From Lachnospiraceae bacterium (GTDB lineage Bacteria > Bacillota > Clostridia > Lachnospirales > Lachnospiraceae): a DNA stretch of 32,019 bases. A model generated the notes under the pieces. The model did no database searches. It saw only the letters and a list, made by a program, of their open reading frames with translations, and had not been told where the DNA came from. Position 1 is the stretch's first letter, and each line of letters starts with the position of its first letter. Position numbers and translations under genes: made by a program. This document shows, one piece after another, positions 1 through 7,754 of this stretch. Location: NCBI GenBank assembly GCA_017392525.1, contig JAFOVD010000039.1, positions 1 through 32,019 of the forward strand, written 5' to 3'.

Positions 1-1266
1 CTCACACGGGATAAAATATGATTCTATATCTCCATTTGAGGAAATGCGAAGTTGTGCCAATCCAGTATCATAGGCAGAAGGCATGGCTCCGGAAACAGAA
101 AACCAGTAATTTCCAAGACTGTAATATACCGGCACGCCATTAAGGTATTCGATACCCTGTAAACAATGAGTATGCCCACCAATAATAGCATCTGCACCGG
201 CATTGATAAAATCCTCCGCCAGTTTTGTCTGATCTTCTCCATAGGAAGCATTTCCTTCTGTCCCCCAGTGAACAACTGCAATTACATAATCTGCATTTCT
301 ATTCGCTGCCTTTATCTCGGAAACAAACAATTCTGGGTCCAATGTCTTAAGCACTCCCGGGCCATCCTCTGTAGCCTGTTTTGTATAATTGTATGATTTC
401 TCAATCTGTGTTGCTGAAACAATGGCGATTTTCTTACCATTTGCCACATAATAAATCGGTCGCATAGCCTCTGCCAAATTTCTTCCGGCACCAACATACG
501 GCATATTCACGCCATCAAGTGTATCAAATGTATCCAGCAATGCCTCCTCATCATAATCCCACACATGATTATTGGCAAGGTTAACAAAATCAACACCTAA
601 TTCATTCAGATAAGATACATAGGATGGATTGGCACGAAATGTATACGCTTTGCCATCCAACGGATGTCCACCATTGGAATAACAAAACTCGTTGTTAATC
701 ATAAAGATATCTGCAGACTGCATCTCGTTTAATAATTGAGTCGAAAAGCAATCCTTGATACCGTTAGGCTGTGACTCCATATATTTTGTTGTTGCTACAG
801 ATTCTGCAAGAGAAAAATCCCCTGAAAAATCGATTACACATTCCTCGGAACTTGCTGTTTCAATCCTATAGACACGATCCGAATCATAAAGGCCATAGGC
901 ATCACAATAATCCAGCCACAATACATGAATACTCTTCCCCGTCAGTTTATACCACAAATTCGGATCCGAGTAATCATTATTTTCAGCAATTGACTCCACG
1001 ATGTCAGTGCCATATAAAGACGCTACCCAGCCCAAGAAACTCTCATCAACCGGATGATATCCTATAAACTCTTTTGTCGTGTTATTTAGAATTGCATTCA
1101 CTGCCTCTTCATAATTTGCGATTTCAAGATGCACAGCTTCATTCTCAGAAGTTACAACTGTCTTTGTATCCTTTGAAGCTATCTTGGACGCAATACTGCA
1201 TCCGGAAAAGCTAACGATACAAAGCGCTAATACCAGCATGATACTAACAATAATTTTTCTACTCAT
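1..1266 (-). CDS. CapA-family metallophosphatase lipoprotein, partial (3' end outside window)
   Basis: The gene is open from ATG at 1266 to the left edge, 422 codons with no stop. The start MSRKIIVSIM is followed by a hydrophobic stretch and a lipobox ending at Cys23 (SFSGC), so the protein is probably a lipoprotein on the outer face of the membrane. Residues about 30-140 are a region I cannot assign. From about residue 145 the CapA (PGA_cap, calcineurin-like) domain is clear: DFSGDF with Asp150, INNE at 190-193, LANNH with His234, VVHWGTEG with His333, GGHTH with His365/His367, then YSLGNYWF near 384. These are the metal-ligand blocks of the family, named after the poly-gamma-glutamate capsule protein CapA; the substrate here is unknown. 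The start overlaps the end of the Sel1 gene by 8 bases (ATGAGTAG), so translation is probably coupled. Confidence 0.88.
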   Translation of the reverse strand, partial: MSRKIIVSIMLVLALCIVSFSGCSIASKIASKDTKTVVTSENEAVHLEIANYEEAVNAILNNTTKEFIGYHPVDESFLGWVASLYGTDIVESIAENNDYSDPNLWYKLTGKSIHVLWLDYCDAYGLYDSDRVYRIETASSEECVIDFSGDFSLAESVATTKYMESQPNGIKDCFSTQLLNEMQSADIFMINNEFCYSNGGHPLDGKAYTFRANPSYVSYLNELGVDFVNLANNHVWDYDEEALLDTFDTLDGVNMPYVGAGRNLAEAMRPIYYVANGKKIAIVSATQIEKSYNYTKQATEDGPGVLKTLDPELFVSEIKAANRNADYVIAVVHWGTEGNASYGEDQTKLAEDFINAGADAIIGGHTHCLQGIEYLNGVPVYYSLGNYWFSVSGAMPSAYDTGLAQLRISSNGDIESYFIPCE

Positions 1267-2404
1267 TTGTTTCATTCATCAAACTTTCCACGCGGGCTAC
1301 TGCCTCGCTGGCCCCTTCATAACTCTTATCTGCAGCTAGCTTGTAATAAGCCAGAGCTGTATCCAGATTCTTTTCAACCCCGAATCCGTTTTCATACATA
1401 TATCCCAAATTAATCTGCGCAGGCGTATAATCCTGTGCAGCCGCCAATTTCTGATAATAAACCGCCTGACTATAATCAACATCCACACCGTATCCATTAA
1501 AATACAGACATCCCAACTGATTAAGCGCCGGTGCATAATCTTTGTCCGCTGCTTTCTGGAACCAATCCAGAGCATCATCATAGCTTTGATCAATTCCACA
1601 TCCACGCATATACATAATGCCAAGATAGTACTCTGCCACAGAATATCCCTCATCCGCTGCAACCTGGAAATAATCAAGCGCCAGCTGATCATCTTTTACA
1701 TCCGGATTATCACTTACGTGAATAATTCCCATACGCGTGTTTGCCGCATTTACCAGATATTCATTCGTCTTTGACAAGTCTGACATTTCAGCAACCTGCT
1801 GATAAAGCTTTAATGCAGAACTAAGATCCGCATCTACTCCAATACCTTTTTCATAAAGATATGCCATATAGTATACACCGTCAGGAAGCAACGCATTATA
1901 TGCCTGGGAAATATATTGATAAGCCAATGCTGTAGAATTTTCATCTACATTGTCATCAATATAACTGCGTCCCATTCCAACAAGACTCTCCTGATCTCCC
2001 GCATCTATTCCCTTCTGGAAATATTCCCGTGCAGTATCAAGATTAGCTTCCTCACCGATACCATTCAGATAAACATATCCAAGTGCTGTATAACCTTCTG
2101 CATACCCAAGATCCGCAGCCTTCTTATACCAGCTACAAGCAATTACCGGTTGTTTCTCTACATCATCAGATCCATAATCATATAACAGACCAAGATAATA
2201 ACAGGCTTTGGCATCATCATCATAAGCCATCACTTCCAGATCAGATTCTGAAAGTTCTGCATAGTCTACCTCTTCCTGTTCCTGACTTTCGTCTGCATCC
2301 TCAGTATTTGTAGATTCCTTATTAGAGGTCTTACCGCTCTTGCAAGCAATCAAACTCGAAGAAAGAACCAACATAAAAAGGATACCAATTATTCTCTTTT
2401 TCAT
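1259..2404 (-). CDS. Sel1-repeat (tetratricopeptide-like) lipoprotein
   Basis: This 381-residue protein has a short basic start, a hydrophobic segment and a lipobox ending at Cys21 (SSLIAC), which predicts lipidation and export. Residues about 22-60 form an acidic, Ser/Glu/Asp-rich linker. From about residue 66 to the end are roughly eight Sel1-like repeats of 33-38 residues with the usual ALG.Y..G.GV....A..YY..AA pattern; the third and fifth are degenerate. Sel1 repeats make helical scaffolds for protein-protein contacts, so a binding role at the cell surface is likely, but the partner is unknown. The CapA-like gene begins inside its last codons, making that protein a candidate partner. The ribosome binding site GAGGAC lies just before ATG at 2404. 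An extended -10 promoter is upstream. Confidence 0.87.
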   Translation of the reverse strand: MKKRIIGILFMLVLSSSLIACKSGKTSNKESTNTEDADESQEQEEVDYAELSESDLEVMAYDDDAKACYYLGLLYDYGSDDVEKQPVIACSWYKKAADLGYAEGYTALGYVYLNGIGEEANLDTAREYFQKGIDAGDQESLVGMGRSYIDDNVDENSTALAYQYISQAYNALLPDGVYYMAYLYEKGIGVDADLSSALKLYQQVAEMSDLSKTNEYLVNAANTRMGIIHVSDNPDVKDDQLALDYFQVAADEGYSVAEYYLGIMYMRGCGIDQSYDDALDWFQKAADKDYAPALNQLGCLYFNGYGVDVDYSQAVYYQKLAAAQDYTPAQINLGYMYENGFGVEKNLDTALAYYKLAADKSYEGASEAVARVESLMNETNE

Positions 2405-2437
2405 ACTTTGTCCTCATTAATTTAATTTCAATATGTA

Positions 2438-2446
2438 ATTATATCA
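2438..2446 (-). promoter_or_regulatory. Extended -10 promoter for the Sel1-CapA pair
   Basis: On the minus strand the sequence reads TGATATAAT, a perfect TATAAT (2438-2443) with the upstream TG of an extended -10. The -35 region (TTTCTT, 17 bases upstream) is weak. It lies between the tpiA terminator and the Sel1 start, so the lipoprotein pair is expressed apart from the glycolytic genes. Confidence 0.6.
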
Positions 2447-2460
2447 CATGTCCATAAATT

Positions 2461-2503
2461 AAGAAAACAAAAAGGAGCCAAAACCATTTCGATTTTAGCT
2501 CCT
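2461..2503 (-). terminator. Rho-independent terminator after tpiA
   Basis: AGGAGC at 2473-2478 with AAAA at 2480-2483 pairs with TTTT at 2493-2496 and GCTCCT at 2498-2503, leaving one mismatch. On the minus strand the hairpin is followed by a T-rich run (TTTTTGTTTTCTT). It ends the gapA-pgk-tpiA transcript. Confidence 0.85.
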
Positions 2504-2535
2504 CTCTTATATTACATATTAGGAATTAAGAATTT

Positions 2536-3288
2536 TTATTTGTTGTAGTTAACGATTTCTCCGAAATCTGGCTTCAGAGAAGCGCCACCAATAAGACCAC
2601 CATCAATGTCAGGCTTAGCAAGTAATTCCTTGCAGTTACCAGCATTCATAGATCCGCCGTACTGAATACGAACAGCATCAGCAGTTGCCTGATCATAAAC
2701 TTCAGCGATAGTTGCACGAATAGCTGCGCAAACTTCCTGAGCCTGATCAGCTGTAGCTGTCTTACCTGTACCAATAGCCCAGATTGGTTCGTAAGCGATT
2801 ACGATATTAGCAACCTGTTCTGCTGTTACACCAGCAAGATCCTGCTTAATCTGTAAGTTGATCCAGTCAAGAGTAACACCCTGTTCTCTGTGTTCAAGTG
2901 TTTCACCACAGCAAAGAATTGGAGTGATTCCAGCTTCAATAGCCTTCTTTACTTTCTTGTTAAGAAGAACATCATCTTCCTTGAAGTAATCTCTTCTTTC
3001 AGAATGTCCGATGATAACGTATTCTACGCCAGCATCCTTAAGCATTTCTGCAGAGATTTCTCCAGTGTAAGCACCCTTTTCTTCAAAGTAGAAGTTTTCA
3101 GCACCAACATGTACATTTGTACCCTTAACAGCATTTACAACTGGTACGATGTCGATTGCAGGTACGCAATATACAACATCTACATCATCGTTGTTAACTA
3201 ATGGCTTTAAAGTTTCAACAAGCTTTAAAGCTTCAGAAGGAGTCTGGTTCATTTTCCAGTTTCCAGCAATAATTTTCTTTCTTGCCAT
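2536..3288 (-). CDS. tpiA: Triosephosphate isomerase
   Basis: Triosephosphate isomerase interconverts dihydroxyacetone phosphate and glyceraldehyde 3-phosphate in the cytoplasm. The 250-residue length is normal for the family. The catalytic residues are all visible: Asn10 and Lys12 in AGNWKMN, His95 in IIGHSERR, and Glu167 in [12 protein letters not shown], the last running into flexible loop 6. The phosphate-binding GGSMNAGN and GGLIGGASL segments are present near the C terminus. It lies 31 bases after pgk with its own site (AGAGGAAA) and no promoter between them, so it is the last gene of the gapA-pgk-tpiA cluster. A terminator follows at 2461-2503. Confidence 0.98.
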   Translation of the reverse strand: MARKKIIAGNWKMNQTPSEALKLVETLKPLVNNDDVDVVYCVPAIDIVPVVNAVKGTNVHVGAENFYFEEKGAYTGEISAEMLKDAGVEYVIIGHSERRDYFKEDDVLLNKKVKKAIEAGITPILCCGETLEHREQGVTLDWINLQIKQDLAGVTAEQVANIVIAYEPIWAIGTGKTATADQAQEVCAAIRATIAEVYDQATADAVRIQYGGSMNAGNCKELLAKPDIDGGLIGGASLKPDFGEIVNYNK

Positions 3289-3319
3289 GATTATTTCCTC
3301 TTTTCAATATAAATCAATC

Positions 3320-4543
3320 TTATTTATCGTTAGCAGCAGCTACACCTGGAAGTTCCTTACCTTCAAGGAATTCAAGAGAAGCTCCACCACCTGTAGAAAT
3401 ATGGCTCATCTTAGGGCCAAATCCCATCTGGTTTACAGCTGCAGCAGAATCACCACCACCGATGATTGTTGTAGCATCTGTATCTGCAAGTGCCTTAGCA
3501 ACAGCTAATGTACCAGCAGCAAGTGTTGGATTTTCGAATACACCCATAGGTCCATTCCATACAACTGTCTTAGCAGACTTAACTTCGTTAGCGAAAAGTT
3601 CTGCAGACTTTGTACCGATATCTAATCCCATTTCATCAGCTGGCATCTTGTCGATGTCAAAGTTATTAACCTTGATTTCAGCATCGATTGGATCAGGGAA
3701 AGAAGCTGCTGTAGCAGAATCGATTGGAAGAAGGATCTTCTTACCAAGCTTTTCAGCCTTAGCCATCATTTCCTTACAGTAATCAAGCTTTGTATCATCT
3801 ACAAGAGACTTACCTACTTCATAACCTTCAGCCTTTGCAAATGTATAAGCCATACCACCACCGATGATAAGTGTATCACACTTCTCAAGAAGGTTATCAA
3901 TAACGTTAAGCTTATCAGCAACCTTAGCACCACCAAGGATAGCTACGAATGGGTGTACCGGATTTTCTACAGCATTTCCAAGGAAATCAATTTCCTTCTG
4001 CATAAGGTATCCAACTACAGCTGGCTTTCCTTCTGCCTTAAGTTCTTCAGCAACACCAACATTTGAGCAGTGTGCACGATGAGCTGTACCGAATGCATCA
4101 TTTACAAATACATCAGCAAGGGAAGCAAGATCCTTAGAGAAAGCTTCACCATTCTTTGTTTCTTCAGCTCTGAAACGAGTGTTCTCAAGAAGAACAACGT
4201 CTCCATCCTTCATAGCTTCAACAGCAGCTCTAGCGTTAGGTCCAACTACTTCTAAATCAGCAGCGAACTTAACTTCCTGTCCAAGAAGTTCAGAAAGACG
4301 TGCAGCTACAGGAGCTAATGTCTTAGTCTGCTTATCTTCTTCTGTCTTAACCTTTCCAAGGTGTGAGCAAAGGATAACCTTTCCTCCGTCAGCAATTAAT
4401 TTCTTAATTGTTGGTAAAGCTGCAACAAGACGATTTTCATCTGTGATCTTTCCGTCCTTTAAAGGTACGTTAAAATCACATCTGCAAAGTACTCTCTTGC
4501 CGCTTACGTTGATGTCATCAACTGATTTTTTGTTTAATCCCAT
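3320..4543 (-). CDS. pgk: Phosphoglycerate kinase
   Basis: Phosphoglycerate kinase transfers phosphate from 1,3-bisphosphoglycerate to ADP, making ATP and 3-phosphoglycerate. The 407-residue two-domain protein shows the N-terminal substrate motif [11 protein letters not shown] (about 22-32), the basic-patch segment AHRAH (about 155), the nucleotide-binding LGGAKVADK (about 204-212), and GPMGVFE and GGGDSAAA near the C terminus. The ribosome binding site GGAGGG is 8 bases before the ATG. I see no promoter directly upstream. Its mRNA probably comes from the gapA promoter by reading through, or being processed at, the hairpins at 4583-4640. Confidence 0.98.
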   Translation of the reverse strand: MGLNKKSVDDINVSGKRVLCRCDFNVPLKDGKITDENRLVAALPTIKKLIADGGKVILCSHLGKVKTEEDKQTKTLAPVAARLSELLGQEVKFAADLEVVGPNARAAVEAMKDGDVVLLENTRFRAEETKNGEAFSKDLASLADVFVNDAFGTAHRAHCSNVGVAEELKAEGKPAVVGYLMQKEIDFLGNAVENPVHPFVAILGGAKVADKLNVIDNLLEKCDTLIIGGGMAYTFAKAEGYEVGKSLVDDTKLDYCKEMMAKAEKLGKKILLPIDSATAASFPDPIDAEIKVNNFDIDKMPADEMGLDIGTKSAELFANEVKSAKTVVWNGPMGVFENPTLAAGTLAVAKALADTDATTIIGGGDSAAAVNQMGFGPKMSHISTGGGASLEFLEGKELPGVAAANDK

Positions 4544-4573
4544 GATTAAAACCCTCCATATTAAGCGTTATTT

Positions 4574-4605
4574 TTAAAGAAAGGGCCCAGCAACTTGCTG
4601 GACCC
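4574..4605 (-). terminator. Hairpin with T-rich tail between gapA and pgk (partial terminator or processing site)
   Basis: GGGCCCAGC at 4583-4591 pairs with GCTGGACCC at 4597-4605 around a 5-base loop, with one G-U pair on the minus strand. The minus-strand tail is TTTCTTT. No promoter is apparent between this hairpin and pgk. It is therefore probably leaky, lowering pgk-tpiA expression relative to gapA, or it protects the 3' end of a gapA mRNA. Confidence 0.7.
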
Positions 4606-4622
4606 TCCTTTAGGTCATTATT

Positions 4623-4640
4623 ATCACAAGTTGATGTGAT
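4623..4640. repeat. Perfect 6-bp inverted repeat just after the gapA stop
   Basis: ATCACA at 4623-4628 and TGTGAT at 4635-4640 are perfect inverted arms around a 6-base spacer. The repeat starts 5 bases after the gapA stop codon and precedes the stronger hairpin at 4583-4605. It could form a second short hairpin in the gapA-pgk mRNA. The arms are in the opposite order to a CRP site. Confidence 0.5.
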
Positions 4641-4645
4641 TATAA

Positions 4646-5665
4646 TTACTTATTTAAGAACTTTGCGAAGTACTTGATTGTTCTGCACATGTTAGATGTG
4701 AATGAGTTTTCGTTATCATACCAAGAAACAACCTGAACTTCTGTCTTTCCATCACCTGTAGGTACTACCATTGTCTGTGTAGCATCGAAAAGTGAACCAT
4801 ATGTCATACCAACGATATCCTTAGATACGATAAGATCTTCGTTGTAACCGAATGATTCTGTCTGAGCAGCCTTCATTGCAGCGTTTACCTGATCTACAGT
4901 AACTTCGCCATCAACGATTGCTGTAAGGATTGTTGTAGAACCTGTTGGAACTGGTACACGCTGAGCAGATCCGATTAACTTACCGTTAAGTTCTGGAACT
5001 ACAAGACCGATAGCCTTAGCTGCACCTGTTGAGTTAGGAACGATGTTTTCAGCGCCTGCACGAGAACGTCTCTTATCGCCCTTTCTCTGTGGTCCGTCAA
5101 GGATCATCTGATCACCTGTGTAAGCATGGATTGTTACCATAATACCAGACTGGATAGCTGCTAATTCGTTAAGAGCCTTAGCCATAGGTGCTAAACAGTT
5201 TGTTGTACAAGAAGCTGCAGAGATGATGTCATCTTCAGCTGTAAGTGTTTCATGGTTTGTGTTGTAAACGATTGTAGGAAGGTCATTTCCTGCTGGTGCA
5301 GAGATAACTACCTTCTTAGCTCCAGCATTGATATGAGCCTGAGCCTTATCCTTAGATGTGTAGAAACCTGTACATTCAAGAACTACATCGATATCAAGCT
5401 TACCCCAAGGAAGGTTGTTAGCGTCTGCTTCCTTGTAGATTTCGATTTCATGACCATCAACGATGATAGAATGATCTGTGTTTTCTACCTTGTCTGCTAA
5501 TGCATAACGTCCCTGAGATGAATCATACTTTAAAAGGTATGCAAGCATGTCAGGAGATGTAAGATCGTTGATTGCAACGATATCAAATCCTTCTGCCTGG
5601 AACATCTGACGGAATGCAAGACGACCGATACGTCCAAATCCATTAATTGCTACTCTTACTGCCAT
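4646..5665 (-). CDS. gapA: Glyceraldehyde-3-phosphate dehydrogenase, type I, NAD-dependent
   Basis: GAPDH oxidises and phosphorylates glyceraldehyde 3-phosphate to 1,3-bisphosphoglycerate with NAD+. The 339-residue protein has the Rossmann start [14 protein letters not shown], then Asp34 in the AINDLT segment, which favours NAD over NADP and so the glycolytic form. The catalytic Cys153 lies in [12 protein letters not shown], His180 is in HAYTGDQ, and WYDNE is near the C terminus. It is the first gene of the gapA-pgk-tpiA cluster. The ribosome binding site is AGGAGG, 8 bases before the ATG. A strong promoter (5730-5758) and a perfect stem-loop at the very start of the transcript (5701-5721) point to high and perhaps controlled expression. 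No CggR-like regulator gene is next to it. Confidence 0.98.
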   Translation of the reverse strand: MAVRVAINGFGRIGRLAFRQMFQAEGFDIVAINDLTSPDMLAYLLKYDSSQGRYALADKVENTDHSIIVDGHEIEIYKEADANNLPWGKLDIDVVLECTGFYTSKDKAQAHINAGAKKVVISAPAGNDLPTIVYNTNHETLTAEDDIISAASCTTNCLAPMAKALNELAAIQSGIMVTIHAYTGDQMILDGPQRKGDKRRSRAGAENIVPNSTGAAKAIGLVVPELNGKLIGSAQRVPVPTGSTTILTAIVDGEVTVDQVNAAMKAAQTESFGYNEDLIVSKDIVGMTYGSLFDATQTMVVPTGDGKTEVQVVSWYDNENSFTSNMCRTIKYFAKFLNK

Positions 5666-5700
5666 TCTTAATTCCTCCTAAAAATTAAAAAAATGTATTT

Positions 5701-5721
5701 TTTTGAGAGCAAGTCTCAAAA
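5701..5721 (-). promoter_or_regulatory. Perfect 8-bp stem-loop at the 5' end of the gapA leader
   Basis: TTTTGAGA at 5701-5708 and TCTCAAAA at 5714-5721 are perfect inverted arms around a 5-base loop. With the -10 box at 5730-5735, transcription should start near 5723. The stem would then begin within about two bases of the mRNA end. It could stabilise the mRNA, act as a repressor operator at +1, or both. Confidence 0.65.
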
Positions 5722-5729
5722 CTATATAC

Positions 5730-5758
5730 ATTTTAGCGAAATACATAATCTTTTGCAA
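5730..5758 (-). promoter_or_regulatory. gapA promoter
   Basis: On the minus strand, TTGCAA (5753-5758) and TAAAAT (5730-5735) are separated by exactly 17 bases. The predicted leader is about 57 bases and ends in the AGGAGG site before gapA. Confidence 0.8.
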
Positions 5759-5805
5759 GTGTAATTGTGAAGTTTGACAATTTTATCACAAATAATTCCG
5801 GAATA

Positions 5806-5814
5806 TGCTAGAAT
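5806..5814 (+). promoter_or_regulatory. Extended -10 promoter for the PHP phosphatase gene
   Basis: TGCTAGAAT is an extended -10 element 34 bases before the ATG at 5849. The -35 region at the proper distance is poor; a TTGACA at 5774-5779 is too far away for a normal spacer. Confidence 0.45.
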
Positions 5815-5848
5815 TTCATTAGAATGAATAAATTTCGGAGGTATAAAT

Positions 5849-6664
5849 ATGAAGATTTGGGATTCACATATGCACAGCAGTTTCTCCGGGGACAGCGAAT
5901 CAAGTCCGTTGGAAATGATTACGCGGGCCAAAGAACTACATCTCCCCGGTATAACATTCACAGACCACTTGGACCTGGATTATTACGAAAATCCAGGAGA
6001 ATTCGATCTTGATATACCTAAGTATATAGAAGAAATCTCAGAATTAGCCAAAAAATATAGCGATGAAAGCTTTCAGATTCAATGCGGACTTGAACTGGGA
6101 TTGCAGGAACATCTGGTGGATAAACACCACGAACTATTAGAAACGTATCATTTCCAGGAAGTAATTGGTTCTATTCATCAGGTGAAAAAAGAAGACCCAT
6201 ACTACCCTGCATATTTAAAGAAAAGGACCATCAAAAGCGCATACAGAGATTATTTTGAAGAAGTGTTAAACAATATAAAAGCGTTTCACGAATTCGACAC
6301 TCTTGGTCATTTAGATTACGTGAAACGCTATATCATCCAGAATGCCGGCCCGGAATATGACTACATTATGAGCGACTATCAGGATGTGATTGATGAAATT
6401 TTAAAATGTTTAATTCGTTATGATATTGCCCTTGAAATAAATACCGGAAGCATCCGTTACGGTTTCCTAGACACCAACCCAAATTCCGAAATCCTAAAAA
6501 GATATATGGAACTTGGTGGGCAGATGGTAAGCATCGGTGCCGATGCTCATAAACCGGAACACATTGCATGCGGTTTTGAAGCCATCCCATCCATGCTCAA
6601 GAACGCCGGTTTTATCAGCTATACCGTATTTAAAGAACGAAAACCTATCGAAATCCCATTATAG
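5849..6664 (+). CDS. PHP-domain phosphatase, histidinol-phosphatase (HisJ) family
   Basis: The 271-residue PHP protein matches the family size. Metal-binding blocks are in order: DSHMHSSFSGD (His7, His9), TDHLD (His40), CGLELG (Glu81), IGSIHQ (His109), LGHLDY (about 155) and a late GADAH (about 230), the normal three-metal set. Family members include HisJ/HisK histidinol-phosphate phosphatase, the penultimate step of histidine synthesis, and many are annotated that way. No his genes are nearby, so the true substrate could be another phosphomonoester. The gene reads away from gapA, with GGAGG 7 bases before the ATG. Its stop at 6664 is one base from the end of the convergent mnmA gene, leaving no room for a separate terminator. 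Confidence 0.88.
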   Translation: MKIWDSHMHSSFSGDSESSPLEMITRAKELHLPGITFTDHLDLDYYENPGEFDLDIPKYIEEISELAKKYSDESFQIQCGLELGLQEHLVDKHHELLETYHFQEVIGSIHQVKKEDPYYPAYLKKRTIKSAYRDYFEEVLNNIKAFHEFDTLGHLDYVKRYIIQNAGPEYDYIMSDYQDVIDEILKCLIRYDIALEINTGSIRYGFLDTNPNSEILKRYMELGGQMVSIGADAHKPEHIACGFEAIPSMLKNAGFISYTVFKERKPIEIPL

Positions 6665-6665
6665 A

Positions 6666-7745
6666 TTACTGGATAATTGTTCCACCTCCGGCAACATAAT
6701 CTCCAGAATATAATACCAGAGCCTGTCCCGGTGTAACAGCCCGAACAGGCTCTTCAAATTCCACCAGAATCTTATCCTTTTCCAGCATCTTAACGTGACA
6801 AGGTGTCCCACTATGTGAATAGCGAATTTTACCAAGATATGTCTTCTGCGGATCAAATTCGCTATCTGCCATAAAGTTTACACGATCGGCAATCAGATGA
6901 TCTGTAAATACATCTTTATCATTTCCAAGCACCACTTCATTTGTCTCCGGACGGATTGCAACTACAAAGACCGGATATCCAAGAGAAATATTAAGCCCTT
7001 TCCTCTGGCCGATAGTGTAGTGTGTAATACCTTTATGCTGTCCCACAACAATACCATCTGTTGTAACAAAATTACCAGGACCGGGAACCGAGCCAGCCTC
7101 TCTCTCAACAAAAGCCGCATAATCACCGTCACTGACAAAGCAGATATCCTGACTATCCTTCTTATGCGCAACCGGAAGCCCAGCCTCTTCTGCTATTTTA
7201 CGAATCTGGTCCTTTTCGTAGTCTCCCACAGGCATAAGGGTTTTCGACAACTGTTCCTGGGTCAGATTATAAAGTGCATATGTCTGATCCTTCTTTGCCG
7301 TTACAGAATTTCGAATTGCATATCGACCATTTGAAAGTTTTTCAACACGCGCATAATGACCCGTTGCAATATAATCCGCTCCAATTTGCAGGGAACGCTC
7401 CAGCAAAGATTCCCACTTTACATATCTGTTACATGCAATACATGGGTTTGGAGTTCTTGCATGAAGATATTCATCCACAAAATAATCAATTACATTTTCT
7501 TGAAATTCTCTTCGGAAATTCATTACATAGTACGGAATATCAATGGTAGCGGCAACCCGTCTCGCATCTTCAACCGCAGACAATCCGCAGCATCCGCCTT
7601 CACGCTCACAGTATGCCGGCGAATCTTCCTGCCAGATCTGCATAGTAACACCGATAACATCGTATCCCTGTTCTTTTAATAAGTAGGCACAAACCGATGA
7701 ATCCACACCACCGGACATACCCACAACAACTTTCTTCTTACTCAT
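6666..7745 (-). CDS. mnmA: tRNA-specific 2-thiouridylase
   Basis: MnmA adenylates U34 of tRNAs for Lys, Glu and Gln and inserts sulfur at position 2, supporting accurate decoding. The 359-residue protein has the PP-loop SGGVDSS (11-17), the catalytic Cys102 in TPNPCIACN and the persulfide-accepting Cys202 in SQDICFV. The tRNA-contact segment KKDQTYALYNL lies at 151-161. An extra Cys cluster is seen at REGGCCGLS (48-56), as in many Firmicute and plant-type members. It starts 9 bases after iscS, the likely sulfur donor, so the two are cotranscribed and work together. It is the last gene of the ispF operon and ends against the convergent PHP gene. Confidence 0.96.
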   Translation of the reverse strand: MSKKKVVVGMSGGVDSSVCAYLLKEQGYDVIGVTMQIWQEDSPAYCEREGGCCGLSAVEDARRVAATIDIPYYVMNFRREFQENVIDYFVDEYLHARTPNPCIACNRYVKWESLLERSLQIGADYIATGHYARVEKLSNGRYAIRNSVTAKKDQTYALYNLTQEQLSKTLMPVGDYEKDQIRKIAEEAGLPVAHKKDSQDICFVSDGDYAAFVEREAGSVPGPGNFVTTDGIVVGQHKGITHYTIGQRKGLNISLGYPVFVVAIRPETNEVVLGNDKDVFTDHLIADRVNFMADSEFDPQKTYLGKIRYSHSGTPCHVKMLEKDKILVEFEEPVRAVTPGQALVLYSGDYVAGGGTIIQ

Positions 7746-7754
7746 ATAACTTCC

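Noticed and set aside
4179-4577. Plus-strand 132-codon reading frame opposite pgk
   Set aside because: It is antisense to a strongly conserved gene, has no ribosome binding site or promoter, and is one of several such frames caused by the biased codon use of glycolytic genes.
4623-4640. CRP-like operator after gapA
   Set aside because: The arms are TCACA-N6-TGTGA, the reverse of the CRP order, and the repeat lies after a stop codon, so a hairpin in the mRNA is more likely.
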